33,237 nucleotides of DNA from SHZI01 sp964407855 (GCA_964407855.1 CAYOXI010000026.1:1-33237), one strand, 5' to 3'. Shown: positions 8,486 through 17,015, counted from the stretch's first letter. Notes: a model not told the origin generated them from the sequence alone. Translations and numbers: made by a program.

Positions 8486-9249
8486 GGACGTACCTCGATG
8501 CGATCTGCCCGCAGGCGGGCCTTGAGTTCCCGTATGTTGAGGGCGCGGCTGTGGAATACGCTCGCTGCCAGCGCACCATCCACCTGTGCCTCGCGGAACA
8601 CTGCCGTAAAATGCTCCGGGGCCCCGGCGCCGCCAGACGCGATCAGCGGAATCGTCAGCAGGGCCCGCATGCGGGACAACTGCGGGATATCGTAGCCTTG
8701 GCGTACACCGTCCTGATTCATGCAGTTCAGCACGATCTCACCAGCTCCGCGGTCCTGGGCCTCACGCAGCCAGGTCTCGGTGCTGAAGCCGGCCGTTGCG
8801 CTTTTTCCGGGGTCGCCGGTATTGCTATAGACGCGGTAACCGCCAGACTCTTCGCGGCTGTCCACCCCCACCACCACGCATTGGGATCCGAAGCGACGGG
8901 CCAGCGCGGTAATCAGCCCGGGGTCGGCCAGGGCGGGTGTGTTGACGGAAATCTTGTCGGCGCCGTGGCGAAGCACTTCCTCGGCGTCGGCGATGCTACG
9001 GATGCCGCCGGCCACGCAGAACGGGATGTCCAGAACTTCGGCGACCCGGGTTATCCACTCGCGGTTGACGGACCGCCCTTCCGGACTGGCTGTGATGTCA
9101 TAAAACACCAGCTCATCAGCGCCTTCTGCCCGGTAACGGGCTGCAAGTTCCAGGATATCGCCCACCACCCGGTGTTCCTGGAAGCGGACGCCTTTGACGA
9201 CGAGGCCGTCACGAACGTCCAGACAGGGAATTATGCGCCGCGCGAGAAT
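8482..9249 (-). CDS. hisF: Imidazole glycerol phosphate synthase cyclase subunit, apparent ATT start
   Basis: The 255-residue (beta-alpha)8 barrel is the synthase half of the HisH-HisF complex, which makes imidazole glycerol phosphate and AICAR. RRIIPCLDVRDGLVVKG holds the catalytic Asp of strand 1; VVVGVDSREESGG holds the second Asp of strand 5. The frame between the in-frame TGA at 9262-9264 and the conserved LARRIIPCLDV contains no ATG, GTG or TTG. ATT at 9247-9249 aligns exactly with the Met of the usual MLAKRIIPCLDV start and lies 8 nt after GAGGAG (9258-9263). The first in-frame ATG (9168) would delete strand 1 and its catalytic Asp. It overlaps hisA by 19 nt and hisE by 4 nt. Confidence 0.93.
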   Translation of the reverse strand: MLARRIIPCLDVRDGLVVKGVRFQEHRVVGDILELAARYRAEGADELVFYDITASPEGRSVNREWITRVAEVLDIPFCVAGGIRSIADAEEVLRHGADKISVNTPALADPGLITALARRFGSQCVVVGVDSREESGGYRVYSNTGDPGKSATAGFSTETWLREAQDRGAGEIVLNCMNQDGVRQGYDIPQLSRMRALLTIPLIASGGAGAPEHFTAVFREAQVDGALAASVFHSRALNIRELKARLRADRIEVRP

Positions 9250-9971
9250 GTACGTATCTCCTCAAGGGTGAGCCGGCCGTCCAGCAGGGCCTTGCCGGTC
9301 ACCACTGACGCCACGCCAGTTGTTGCCAGTTCCCGGAGGTCAGCGAGCGACGCGATGCCTCCGGAGGCAATCACCCGGGCATCCGGACAGCGGGCCACGC
9401 ACTGCCGGTAGAGTTCCAGGTTGGGTCCGGCCAGGGTGCCATCACGGGCAATATCGGTGCACAGGAAGTGCCGTGCGCCACCAGCGACGAACCTGTCGAG
9501 CAGTTCCCAGAGCGAGAGCCCGCTGCTCGCCACCCATCCCCGTGTCTGGACCACTGGATCGGCAGTGCCCGTTACCTGGACGTCAAAGGCAAAGACCAGG
9601 TGCGCCGCGCCCAGTTCCGCCAGCCAGCCGAGCGCCATGTCCGGCTGCTCGGCGGCCACGGAACCTACTACCACCCGTTCGGCGCCGGCAGCACGCAGTG
9701 ACCGGGCGCGACCCAGGTCACGGATGCCACCGCCGGCCTGGACAGCAACACCCGATCGGCCAGCCAGTTCTGTGATGATGGGCAGGTTGGCCGGGCTGCC
9801 CGTCCGCGCGCCATCCAGGTCGACCACGTGAAGGCGAGGCAGGCCAGCCGCGCGATAGCGGGCGGCGATCGCCAGCGGATTCTCGTCGTATTCGGATACC
9901 TGGTCGAAGTCGCCCTGGTATAGCCGGACGCACCGGCCGCCGAGCAGATCAATGGCGGGAATCACTTCCAT
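9231..9971 (-). CDS. hisA: ProFAR isomerase (phosphoribosylformimino-5-aminoimidazole carboxamide ribotide isomerase)
   Basis: The 246-residue protein is the usual HisA length. It is a (beta-alpha)8 barrel performing the Amadori rearrangement of ProFAR to PRFAR, step 4 of histidine synthesis. VIPAIDLLGGRCVRLYQGDF carries the strand-1 catalytic Asp. HVVDLDGARTG and FAFDVQV are further barrel strands, the latter near the second acid. ASGGIASLADLREL and the glycine loops bind the two phosphates. The gene lies 12 nt after hisH and its 3' end contains the hisF ribosome-binding site. Confidence 0.95.
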   Translation of the reverse strand: MEVIPAIDLLGGRCVRLYQGDFDQVSEYDENPLAIAARYRAAGLPRLHVVDLDGARTGSPANLPIITELAGRSGVAVQAGGGIRDLGRARSLRAAGAERVVVGSVAAEQPDMALGWLAELGAAHLVFAFDVQVTGTADPVVQTRGWVASSGLSLWELLDRFVAGGARHFLCTDIARDGTLAGPNLELYRQCVARCPDARVIASGGIASLADLRELATTGVASVVTGKALLDGRLTLEEIRTFSRGA

Positions 9972-9983
9972 GGTGACCGGGCC

Positions 9984-10592
9984 TCAGCTGTGCCCCAGGA
10001 AGTTCGCGAGAATCCGGGCACCCAGGGGACCGGAGCGCTCGGGATGAAACTGTGTTGCCATGAAGTTCTCCTGGCAGACGACGGCGGAGAACGGCCAACC
10101 GTAGTCAGTGGTCGCGCAGGTGGCGGCGCCGGGTGATGCCGCGTAACTGTGCACAAAGTAGCAGTAGGCCTCGTCCGGAATGTCGTGAAGCAGGGGGCAG
10201 TCCCGGGTGCGCCGGATGGTGTTCCACCCCATGTGGGGGACAGGCTGGCCGGGTGCCGGACTGAAACGTTCTACGCGTCCCGGAATGATACCGAGGCAGG
10301 TTACATCCTCCTCGGCGGATGATTCGTAGAGCAGCTGCAGCCCGAGGCAGATACCCAGCACTGGCTGGCTCAGCCCGGGGATGACCTGCTCGAGACCTGC
10401 CTCGCGCAAGCGCGCCATCGCCGCGCCAGCGGCACCGACGCCGGGCAGGATCACATGCGGGGCAGCGCGCATCACTTCCGGATCCCTCGTCAGGATACCG
10501 GTGTAGCCAAGGCGTCCGAGGGCGAACAGCAGGGAGGCAATGTTGGCCCCGCCGCCATCCACAATCGCAACCTGGCGGTCACCGGCCTTCAC
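9984..10592 (-). CDS. hisH: Imidazole glycerol phosphate synthase glutaminase subunit
   Basis: From GTG at 10592 the protein has 202 residues, the usual HisH length. It is a class I glutamine amidotransferase that feeds ammonia to HisF. LGICLGLQLLYESS contains the nucleophile Cys; PHMGWN follows; TQFHPERSG supplies the catalytic His and Glu. The N-terminal loop reads VDGGGANIAS where most HisH proteins have DYGMGN. The longer open frame (to 10664) would overlap hisB and adds residues unlike any HisH, so GTG is preferred although no clear Shine-Dalgarno precedes it. Spacing to hisB is 25 nt. Confidence 0.93.
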   Translation of the reverse strand: MKAGDRQVAIVDGGGANIASLLFALGRLGYTGILTRDPEVMRAAPHVILPGVGAAGAAMARLREAGLEQVIPGLSQPVLGICLGLQLLYESSAEEDVTCLGIIPGRVERFSPAPGQPVPHMGWNTIRRTRDCPLLHDIPDEAYCYFVHSYAASPGAATCATTDYGWPFSAVVCQENFMATQFHPERSGPLGARILANFLGHS

Positions 10593-10617
10593 AGGAAAAG
10601 GCCCCGGCAGGGCATGC

Positions 10618-11691
10618 TCATAGCATGCCCTTGGTGGTCGGCAGGGTCTCGCCCTGGCGGGCAAAGGCCTGCCGGAACGTCCGGCCGAGGCCCTTGAAGC
10701 AGGCCTCGACCATATGGTGCGTGTTGTTGCCCTTCACGCTGATGTGCAGATTTGCTCCCAGACTGTCGGCCAGGGACCGGAAAAAGTGAGGAACCAGCTC
10801 GGTGGGCAGCCCACCGACCTCGCTGCGCGGGAATTTCCCCCGGAATACGAGGTAAGGCCGGCCGGAAAGGTCGAGGCTGACCTGTACCTGGCTTTCGTCC
10901 ATCGGCAGCACGAAGCCGTAACGGCCAATGCCGCGCTTGTCGTCCAGCGCGCGGCGCAGCGCCTCACCCAGGGCCAGGGCTACATCCTCCGTAGTGTGGT
11001 GCTCATCCACCTGCAGATCACCCGCACATTGCAGCTCCAGGGCGAATCCGCCGTGCCTCGCCACCTGCTCCAGCATGTGATCAAGAAAGCCGATACCGGT
11101 GGAGACGGCGGTGGGCTGCTCGGCATCCAGGTCGACTCGGACCCGGATACGGGTTTCTTTGGTCTCCCTCAGCACCTCACCCACACGGGGCTGGTCGAGC
11201 ACCTGATGGACGAGACCAGACCAGCTGGTCGCGTCGGCGGGATCGATGCGCAGGCCGCGGATGCCGAGATTGGCCGCCAGACCGATGTCGGTGACCCGGT
11301 CGCCAACGACAAAGCTGCGTTCCCTGTCGAAGGGGACCCGGGCCAGAAAGTCCCCCAGGATCCCGGGGCTGGGCTTGCGACAGCCACAGCCATCCGCCGG
11401 CCGGTGCGGGCAGACGAAGATCTCGCGAAACCCGATACCCTGGGAGCGAAACAGGTCCAGGACGAAATTCTGGACCGTCAGGAAGTCGGCTGCCGGAAAC
11501 GCCGGCGTACCGAGTCCGTCCTGGTTGGTCACCATCACGAACTCGTAGCCGGCATCCCGCAGGCGGATGAGCGCCGCCATGACCCCGGGCAGCAGGCTGA
11601 CCTTGTCCAGCCGATCCACCTGTTCATCGGGTGGTTCGTGGATCAGGGTACCGTCCCGGTCAAGAAAGGCGATCCTTGGCAAGTTGCTCAT
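10618..11691 (-). CDS. hisB: Bifunctional histidinol-phosphatase / imidazoleglycerol-phosphate dehydratase
   Basis: The 357-residue protein is the fused HisB found in gammaproteobacteria. Residues 1-165 are a HAD phosphatase: FLDRDGTLI has the nucleophile Asp, MVTNQDGLG the second motif, CPHRPADGCGCRKP the zinc-binding loop, and FVVGDRVTDIG the acidic motif. Residues 166-357 are the dehydratase: GIGFLDHMLEQVARHGGF, DEHHTTEDVALALGEAL and KGNNTHHMVEACFKG provide the metal-binding His/Glu ligands. It catalyses steps 6 and 8 of the pathway. It starts 9 nt after the end of hisC with GAGG placed 7 nt before ATG. Confidence 0.96.
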   Translation of the reverse strand: MSNLPRIAFLDRDGTLIHEPPDEQVDRLDKVSLLPGVMAALIRLRDAGYEFVMVTNQDGLGTPAFPAADFLTVQNFVLDLFRSQGIGFREIFVCPHRPADGCGCRKPSPGILGDFLARVPFDRERSFVVGDRVTDIGLAANLGIRGLRIDPADATSWSGLVHQVLDQPRVGEVLRETKETRIRVRVDLDAEQPTAVSTGIGFLDHMLEQVARHGGFALELQCAGDLQVDEHHTTEDVALALGEALRRALDDKRGIGRYGFVLPMDESQVQVSLDLSGRPYLVFRGKFPRSEVGGLPTELVPHFFRSLADSLGANLHISVKGNNTHHMVEACFKGLGRTFRQAFARQGETLPTTKGML

Positions 11692-11700
11692 GGCTGGACC

Positions 11701-12759
11701 TCAGTTTCCCAGTGCCTGGAGCAGCTGGTCATTTTCGGCAGGACTGCCCACCGTGATGCGCACACAGTTGGGCAGCAGCGGATCCCAGCCGAAATCCCGC
11801 ACCAGGACGCCGCCCGCCCGGGCCCGGTCAGCCAGGCCGGTCTCAGGCCGGGTCTCCACGAGGAGAAAGTTGGCTTCACTGGGCCAGACCCTTGCGATGC
11901 CTGCTATGCCGGACAGCGCCAGCAGCAGGCGGTCCCGCTCGGCAAGCAGTGTCCGGCGGCGCTCCGCCAGCCGGGAACGGCTGTCTGGCGCCAGGCAACT
12001 GAGGACCGCCTCCTGGCTGGTGGTGGGAAAGCAGTAAGGCGGGAGGATCCTGGCGAGCAGTTCGACCAGATCAGGCGGGCCGATGAGTGCGCCACAGCGA
12101 ACGCCGGCCAGCCCCAGTGCCTTGGACAGGGTGCGCAGCACCACCAGGTTCTGCAGGTCCGCAAGCAGCCCGTGCATGGGGTCCTCGGCGCAAAAGTCTG
12201 CATAGGCTGCATCCAGCGCCACGATGCCGCGGCCTTCGAGTCCGGCACAGAGACGGCGGATATCAGCATCGGGAAAGCGGTTGCCGGTCGGGTTGTTGGG
12301 CGAGCAGACAAACACCACCTTGGTGGCTGGCGACCAGGTGGCGAGGATTCCGTCCACGTCCAGCGCATAGGCCTGCTCCCGCAGCAGGGGAACAGCGTGG
12401 ATTGCTGCTCCCTGGATCCGGGCATAGACCTCGTACATGCCAAAGGTGGGTGGGCAGACAAGGATCCTGTCGCGGCCTGCTTCGCAGAAGCCCCGGATGA
12501 CCAGGTCGATGCCTTCGCTTGAACCCCTGGTCACCACGAGCGCTGCCGGTGCGACCCCGTAATGGGCTGCCAGGCGGCGGGTCAGTTCCGCAGGCCGGGG
12601 ATCAGGATAGCGGTTCAGGCCCGCCCGACTCTCGTCGCCCGGCGGCCGCCACGGGGCCTCGTTGGCATTCAGGCGAACCAGACCGGGGACATAGTCGGCC
12701 GGCCGGTAAGCCTGCAGAGCGCGGATTGCCGGACGCAGGAGTTGCGCTGCGGAGCTCAC
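11701..12759 (-). CDS. hisC: Histidinol-phosphate aminotransferase
   Basis: The 352-residue fold-I PLP aminotransferase converts imidazole acetol phosphate to histidinol phosphate (step 7). RLNANEAPW and RYPDPRPAELTRRLA form the N-terminal substrate region. VTRGSSEGIDLVIRGFCE lines the cofactor site and VCSPNNPTGN holds the PLP-ring Asn. ALDAAYADF binds the pyridine nitrogen, and RTLSKALGLAGVRCG contains the Schiff-base Lys. The start ATG overlaps the hisD stop by 4 nt (ATGA), and hisB follows 9 nt later. Confidence 0.95.
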   Translation of the reverse strand: MSSAAQLLRPAIRALQAYRPADYVPGLVRLNANEAPWRPPGDESRAGLNRYPDPRPAELTRRLAAHYGVAPAALVVTRGSSEGIDLVIRGFCEAGRDRILVCPPTFGMYEVYARIQGAAIHAVPLLREQAYALDVDGILATWSPATKVVFVCSPNNPTGNRFPDADIRRLCAGLEGRGIVALDAAYADFCAEDPMHGLLADLQNLVVLRTLSKALGLAGVRCGALIGPPDLVELLARILPPYCFPTTSQEAVLSCLAPDSRSRLAERRRTLLAERDRLLLALSGIAGIARVWPSEANFLLVETRPETGLADRARAGGVLVRDFGWDPLLPNCVRITVGSPAENDQLLQALGN

Positions 12760-14066
12760 AGGGCCTCCTCTCCGGATGCGCCGAGCCGCGCGCGGACCGC
12801 CTCCGCATGGGCTTCCAGACCCTCCAGCCGGGCGAGGGTGGTGACCGTAGGGGCCAGCGTGCGCAGTCCCGCCAGCGTGAGTTCCTGCAGGGTCATGCGC
12901 CGCTGGAAGTCGGTTACCGATAATCCACTGTAGGCCCGTGCATAGCCGTAGGTTGGCAACACGTGATTGGTGCCGCTGCAGTAGTCCCCCACGGATTCAG
13001 GGGTCCAGGGTCCGATGAATACAGATCCAGCCGTGCTGATGTGCTGCACCAGTTGCCGGGGCTCCCGAACCTGGAGGATCAGGTGTTCCGGTGCGTACTC
13101 GTTCGCCACCTCGAGCGCCGCCGTGGGGTCGCTGATGATGATCGCCAGGCTATTGGTCAGTGCCCTGCGGATGGTGTCCCGACGGGGCAAGGCGGGTAGT
13201 GCCGCCTCGATTTCCCGTTGTACGGCCGCGACGATCGCAAGGCTGGAACAGACCAGTACCACCTGGGAATCCGGGCCGTGCTCGGCCTGGGACAACAGGT
13301 CCAGCGCCACGAAGCGCGGATCAGCAGTCCCGTCGGCAATAACCATGACTTCGGAAGGTCCTGCCGGCATGTCGAGCGCTGCGCCCGCTGGATCCAGGGC
13401 AACAAGGGTCTTGGCGGCTGTGACCCACGCATTGCCCGGGCCGAAGATCTTGACCACCTTGGGAACCGTGGCCGTGCCGTAGGCCATCGCGGCCACAGCC
13501 TGGGCCCCGCCGACCTTGAAAACCTCACGGATGCCACAGGCTTCTGCCACGACGAGAACGGCAGGATCCGCGGTGCCGTCGGGCCGGGGCGGGGTGCAGA
13601 GCACGCGTACCGGACAGCGCGCGAGGGCAGCTGGTACCGCCAGCATGATCGCTGTCGAGGGCAGGGGCGCACTGCCCGCCGGCACATAGAGCCCCACGGC
13701 CGACAGCGGCCTGCTCACCCGTTCACAGACCACGCCCGGAGTCGTCTCAACGCGGATGTCATCCGGCAGCTGGGCCGCGTGAAACTGACGGACATTGTCC
13801 ATGGCGATGGTAATCGCGGCACGGGCTTCTCCGGGCAGGCTCGACCGGGCGATGTCGAACTCAGCCGGAGTGACGAGCAGGTCGGCCAGATCGGCACCAT
13901 CAAATTCGCGAGTCAGGGCCCGCAGCGCATCATCGCCGTCCCGGCGGACGCGGTCGATGATCTGGCGGACGGTCTCATTCAGCGTGCCACGGTCACGCAG
14001 CGCCGGACGCAGCATCGCCGCGCGGCGTGCTGTTGGATCCAGTTGATTCCAGTCGAGCAGCTGCAT
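12756..14066 (-). CDS. hisD: Histidinol dehydrogenase
   Basis: The 436-residue zinc enzyme oxidises L-histidinol to L-histidine with two NAD (last two steps). PAGSAPLPSTAIMLAVPA and GPGNAWVTAAKTLV are the nucleotide-binding regions. PSEVMVIAD, SQAEHGPDSQVVL, EYAPEHLILQ and SGTNHVLPTYGYARAYSG contain the conserved Gln/His zinc ligands and the His/Glu general bases. Length and motifs are standard. It lies 7 nt after hisG and overlaps hisC by 4 nt. Confidence 0.97.
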   Translation of the reverse strand: MQLLDWNQLDPTARRAAMLRPALRDRGTLNETVRQIIDRVRRDGDDALRALTREFDGADLADLLVTPAEFDIARSSLPGEARAAITIAMDNVRQFHAAQLPDDIRVETTPGVVCERVSRPLSAVGLYVPAGSAPLPSTAIMLAVPAALARCPVRVLCTPPRPDGTADPAVLVVAEACGIREVFKVGGAQAVAAMAYGTATVPKVVKIFGPGNAWVTAAKTLVALDPAGAALDMPAGPSEVMVIADGTADPRFVALDLLSQAEHGPDSQVVLVCSSLAIVAAVQREIEAALPALPRRDTIRRALTNSLAIIISDPTAALEVANEYAPEHLILQVREPRQLVQHISTAGSVFIGPWTPESVGDYCSGTNHVLPTYGYARAYSGLSVTDFQRRMTLQELTLAGLRTLAPTVTTLARLEGLEAHAEAVRARLGASGEEAL

Positions 14067-14073
14067 CGCCAGA

Positions 14074-14976
14074 TCAGGCCAGCATTTTTTCCACGGGAAT
14101 CACGAGCACGGAGGTGGCACCCGCGCTTTTCAGGCTTTCGAGCGTCTCCCAGAAGACGTTCTCCCGGCATACAACGTGGATCGCGACCCGGTCGTCCCGG
14201 CCTTCCAGCGGCAGCACGGTGGGCGCCTCCGAGCCGGGTAGCAGGGCGGCAATCCGGGCGAGGGCCGATTTCGGCGCGTGCATCATGATGTACTTGCTTT
14301 CCCTGACCTGCATGACGCCTTCGACCCGCTGCAGCAGGCGGCCAATCCAGTCCGCCTTGGCCGGAGGTACTGCCACCGGAGTCTGCAGCAGCACCGCACG
14401 ACTCTCGAGTACCGTCTCACCCTCCCGGAGCTTGTTGGCGACGAGCGTCCCACCCGTGGAGACCAGATCACAGATGGCATCCGCCCGGCCGAGACTCGGC
14501 GCGATTTCCACAGCCCCGGAGAACTCCACCACGGTCGCAGCGATGCCCTGACGGCGCAGATAGTCGCGGACGATGGACGGGTAGCTGGTTGCCACCCTGC
14601 GTCCGGCAAGATCCTGGACCGTCTGGAGCACGCTGCTGTCCGGATAGGCAAACGCCAGGCGGCAGTGTCCGTAGTCCAGGGTCCGGACGATGCGGAAGGG
14701 GTCTGCCGGCTCCTGCTCCAGGAAGTGCAGGCGCTTTTCCTCGACGATGTTCAGGCCGGCGATTCCGAGGTCGCAGACATCATCCCTGACGAGGCCGGGA
14801 ATGTCGTCGTCCCTGACCAGCAGAACGTCCACGGGCATGTTCTCACCATAGGCGATGAGCTGGTCTGGACCCCGCGTGTATTTCAGCCCGCAGCGTTGCA
14901 GGAGGTCGAGGGACTGCTCCGTGAGCCGGCCGGATTTCTGGATGGCCACCTTGATGCGGGCAGGCTTGTCAGTCAT
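14074..14976 (-). CDS. hisG: ATP phosphoribosyltransferase, long form
   Basis: The 300-residue protein is the long, hexameric HisG that catalyses the committed step (ATP + PRPP to phosphoribosyl-ATP). KSGRLTEQSLDLLQRCG starts the periplasmic-binding-like catalytic domain, and DAICDLVSTGGTLVANKL is the PRPP-binding loop. Residues about 225-300 are the C-terminal ACT-like domain responsible for histidine feedback inhibition in this form. Because the regulatory domain is present, no HisZ partner is expected. Its start overlaps hisR by 8 nt, so regulator and first enzyme are translationally coupled. Confidence 0.96.
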   Translation of the reverse strand: MTDKPARIKVAIQKSGRLTEQSLDLLQRCGLKYTRGPDQLIAYGENMPVDVLLVRDDDIPGLVRDDVCDLGIAGLNIVEEKRLHFLEQEPADPFRIVRTLDYGHCRLAFAYPDSSVLQTVQDLAGRRVATSYPSIVRDYLRRQGIAATVVEFSGAVEIAPSLGRADAICDLVSTGGTLVANKLREGETVLESRAVLLQTPVAVPPAKADWIGRLLQRVEGVMQVRESKYIMMHAPKSALARIAALLPGSEAPTVLPLEGRDDRVAIHVVCRENVFWETLESLKSAGATSVLVIPVEKMLA

Positions 14977-15289
14977 GGAGACTCTTCTTTCCAGTGCGTT
15001 TCAGTGCTGTCGAATAACCGCCGGCACCCGTGTGCAGGTAGCGGGCCACCCGGCCGATGGTCGTGACGCTGACGCCGGTCTGGTCATGGATCTGCCGATA
15101 GCTGAGGTCGCGTTCAAGGAGCTGGACGACCAGCCAGCGGTCCTTCAGGGCCTGCAGCTCTGCCGGCGTGCAGAGGTCGCTGAAGAACGCCCGCAGTTCA
15201 TCCGCATTGCGCAGGCACAGGATGGCGCGAAACAGGGCAAGTTCGGCCGCTGCCTCGTCCCGGGAGTCGAGAATGCGATGCTCTTTCAT
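14969..15289 (-). CDS. hisR: TrpR-family (YerC/YecD-type) repressor, probable histidine regulator HisR
   Basis: The 106-residue all-helical protein belongs to the TrpR superfamily. AFFSDLCTPAELQALKDRW is the family's dimer core; LSYRQIHDQTGVSVTTIGRV is the helix-turn-helix. It opens the his operon and overlaps hisG by 8 nt. TrpR-like regulators called HisR have been proposed from comparative genomics as repressors of histidine genes; the role here is inferred from position and from the perfect inverted repeat just upstream. Histidine as co-repressor would be expected but is not shown by the sequence. No Shine-Dalgarno precedes the ATG, and the operator ends only 4 nt before it, so the message may have a very short leader. 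Confidence 0.85.
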   Translation of the reverse strand: MKEHRILDSRDEAAAELALFRAILCLRNADELRAFFSDLCTPAELQALKDRWLVVQLLERDLSYRQIHDQTGVSVTTIGRVARYLHTGAGGYSTALKRTGKKSLHD

Positions 15290-15293
15290 GTGA

Positions 15294-15319
15294 TAATGTA
15301 CTAATACGCTAGTACATTA
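15294..15319. promoter_or_regulatory. Perfect inverted repeat, probable HisR operator
   Basis: TAATGTACTA (15294-15303) and TAGTACATTA (15310-15319) are exact reverse complements separated by ATACGC. The core ACTA/TAGT with GTAC resembles the CTAGTAC core of the enterobacterial trp operator, consistent with a TrpR-family binder. It lies 4 bp before the hisR start and overlaps the proposed -10 box, a position suited to autorepression of hisR and the whole his operon. Confidence 0.75.
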
Positions 15320-15342
15320 ATACAGGTCGAGGGCCAAATCAA
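15314..15342 (-). promoter_or_regulatory. Putative hisR-his operon promoter
   Basis: On the minus strand TTGATT (15337-15342) is followed after 17 bp by TAATGT (15314-15319). The -35 is fair; the -10 matches only 3 of 6 positions but is inside the operator repeat. The predicted start would leave roughly 20 nt or less of leader. Other spacings could be argued. Confidence 0.4.
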
Positions 15343-15375
15343 GCCCGGAGCGCCCAGGGTTCACGCAAGCAGGGA

Positions 15376-16443
15376 TCAGGCCAGGTCGAGCGCGGCCAGG
15401 ACAGCGTCGCCCATCTCGCCCGTGCTGACGGCCGGCGTGCCGGGGACCGCAATGTCAGCCGTCCGGTGGCCGGTCTCTATGGCCCGCATCACAGCCGCCT
15501 CCAGTTCGGCGGCCTCATCCGGGAGTCCGAGGGAATGCCGCAGGAGGAGGGCGCCACTCAGGATCGTGCCGCAGGGATTGGCCCGGCCCAGGCCGGCGAT
15601 GTCAGGCGCCGAGCCGTGAATCGGCTCATAAAGTCCGCGGCCGCCCTCGTTGAGGGCCGCGGATGGCAGCATGCCGAGGGATCCCGTGAGCATGGACGCC
15701 TCGTCGGTCAGGATATCGCCGAACATGTTTTCGGTTACCAGTACGTCAAAGTCGGCTGCGCGGGACAGCAGATGCATCGCCGCTGCATCCACCAGCAGGT
15801 GCTCGACCTCGAGATCCGGATACTCCCTGGCAAACAACTCGCTCGCCACACTGCGCCAGAGTCTCGAGGTCTCCAGCACGTTGGCCTTGTCAATGGAAGT
15901 GATCTTCCTGCGCCGCTTGCGGGCCAGGTCGCCGGCAATCCGGAGCACCCGCTCGATCTCCGCCCGGCTGTAGGTACAGACGTCGGTGGCTGAATCCGCC
16001 GTGCGCTCCTTCCTGCCGAAGTAGATGCCACCGGTGAGTTCCCGCACCACCATGATGTCCACGCCCTCGAGTCGCTCGCTTCGCAGGGGGGAGGCCGCAT
16101 ACAGTGCCGGATGGGTCACGACCGGTCGCAGGTTGGCGTACACACCCATGGCCGCGCGCATGTCCAGCAGGCCCTGTTCGGGCCGCAATACTGCGCCGGG
16201 TTGACTCCACCGGGGTCCGCCTACGGCACCGAGCAGCACGGCATCGGCCTCGCTACACAGGGCCCGCGTGGCAGGGGGGAACGGGCTCCCTGCCGCGTCG
16301 ATGGCGGCGCCACCGATGAGCCCCTCCCGGAACCTGAAGCTGTGGCCCCGGCGACTTGCCACCCGCTCGAGCGCGCGGACTGCTTCTGCAGTTACCTCGG
16401 GGCCGATGCCATCCCCGGCGAGGATGCCGATCAGGGCTGCCAC
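15376..16443 (-). CDS. leuB: 3-isopropylmalate dehydrogenase
   Basis: The 355-residue NAD-dependent decarboxylating dehydrogenase oxidises 3-isopropylmalate to the precursor of 2-ketoisocaproate in leucine synthesis. ILAGDGIGPEVTAEAVR begins the fold. RELTGGIYFGRKE contains the catalytic Tyr region, SIDKANVLETSRLWR the catalytic Lys, and FDVLVTENMFGDILTDEASML the metal-binding Asp residues. HGSAPDIAGLGRANP binds NAD. It overlaps leuD by 13 nt and is the last gene of the leu operon. An 86-bp gap with the HisR operator then separates it from hisR on the same strand. Confidence 0.96.
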   Translation of the reverse strand: MAALIGILAGDGIGPEVTAEAVRALERVASRRGHSFRFREGLIGGAAIDAAGSPFPPATRALCSEADAVLLGAVGGPRWSQPGAVLRPEQGLLDMRAAMGVYANLRPVVTHPALYAASPLRSERLEGVDIMVVRELTGGIYFGRKERTADSATDVCTYSRAEIERVLRIAGDLARKRRRKITSIDKANVLETSRLWRSVASELFAREYPDLEVEHLLVDAAAMHLLSRAADFDVLVTENMFGDILTDEASMLTGSLGMLPSAALNEGGRGLYEPIHGSAPDIAGLGRANPCGTILSGALLLRHSLGLPDEAAELEAAVMRAIETGHRTADIAVPGTPAVSTGEMGDAVLAALDLA

Positions 16444-17015
16444 AGACGATCCTGTTCAAAGCGGTCTATGGCATCCGACTGGTGCAGCAGGTAACCCAGC
16501 TGGTCAACGCCATTCAGCAGGCAGTAGCGGGAGAACCCGTCAATCGGAAACGCGACCTCGCTGCCATCAGGTAGCCGGACCAGGCTGCGTTCCACGTCTA
16601 TGGTCAGGTCGGCACCCGGATTCTCCAGCAGCCAGGTGTGGGTACCGGGATCAACGATCACGGGCAGCAGGCCGTTCTTCAGCGAGTTGTTGCGGAAGAT
16701 GTCGGCGATGCCGGTGCTGATCACCGCCCTGATGCCGAAATCCAGCAGGGCCCAGGGCGCGTGTTCCCGGGACGAGCCACAGCCGAAATTATTGCCGGTT
16801 ACCAGGATCTGGCACCCGGAGGCCGCCGGCTGGTTCAGCAGGAAATCCGCCTGTGGCTTGCCGGCGGCATCGTAACGCCAGTCAGCAAACAACGCGTTAC
16901 CCAGGCCCTTGCGTGTGGTAGTGGTCAGGAATCGGGCGGGTACGATCTGGTCCGTGTCGATGTCGGTCTGGGGCAGTACGGCCGTGCGTGACCGGACGAC
17001 GGTGATCTTCTCCAT
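16431..17015 (-). CDS. leuD: 3-isopropylmalate dehydratase small subunit
   Basis: The 194-residue swivelling-domain subunit partners LeuC in isomerising 2- to 3-isopropylmalate. DIDTDQIVPARFL is the N-terminal substrate region. GNNFGCGSSREHAPWAL is the family signature with the Arg that recognises the substrate carboxylate. Length is slightly under the usual 200-215 residues but nothing essential appears missing. It follows leuC after 34 nt and overlaps leuB by 13 nt. Confidence 0.95.
   Translation of the reverse strand: MEKITVVRSRTAVLPQTDIDTDQIVPARFLTTTTRKGLGNALFADWRYDAAGKPQADFLLNQPAASGCQILVTGNNFGCGSSREHAPWALLDFGIRAVISTGIADIFRNNSLKNGLLPVIVDPGTHTWLLENPGADLTIDVERSLVRLPDGSEVAFPIDGFSRYCLLNGVDQLGYLLHQSDAIDRFEQDRLWQP

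Noticed and set aside
10714..12522. A 602-codon open frame on the plus strand
   Set aside because: It lies antisense to hisB and hisC, both of which have full family motifs. Its translation shows no domain and results from the GC-rich third positions of the real genes.
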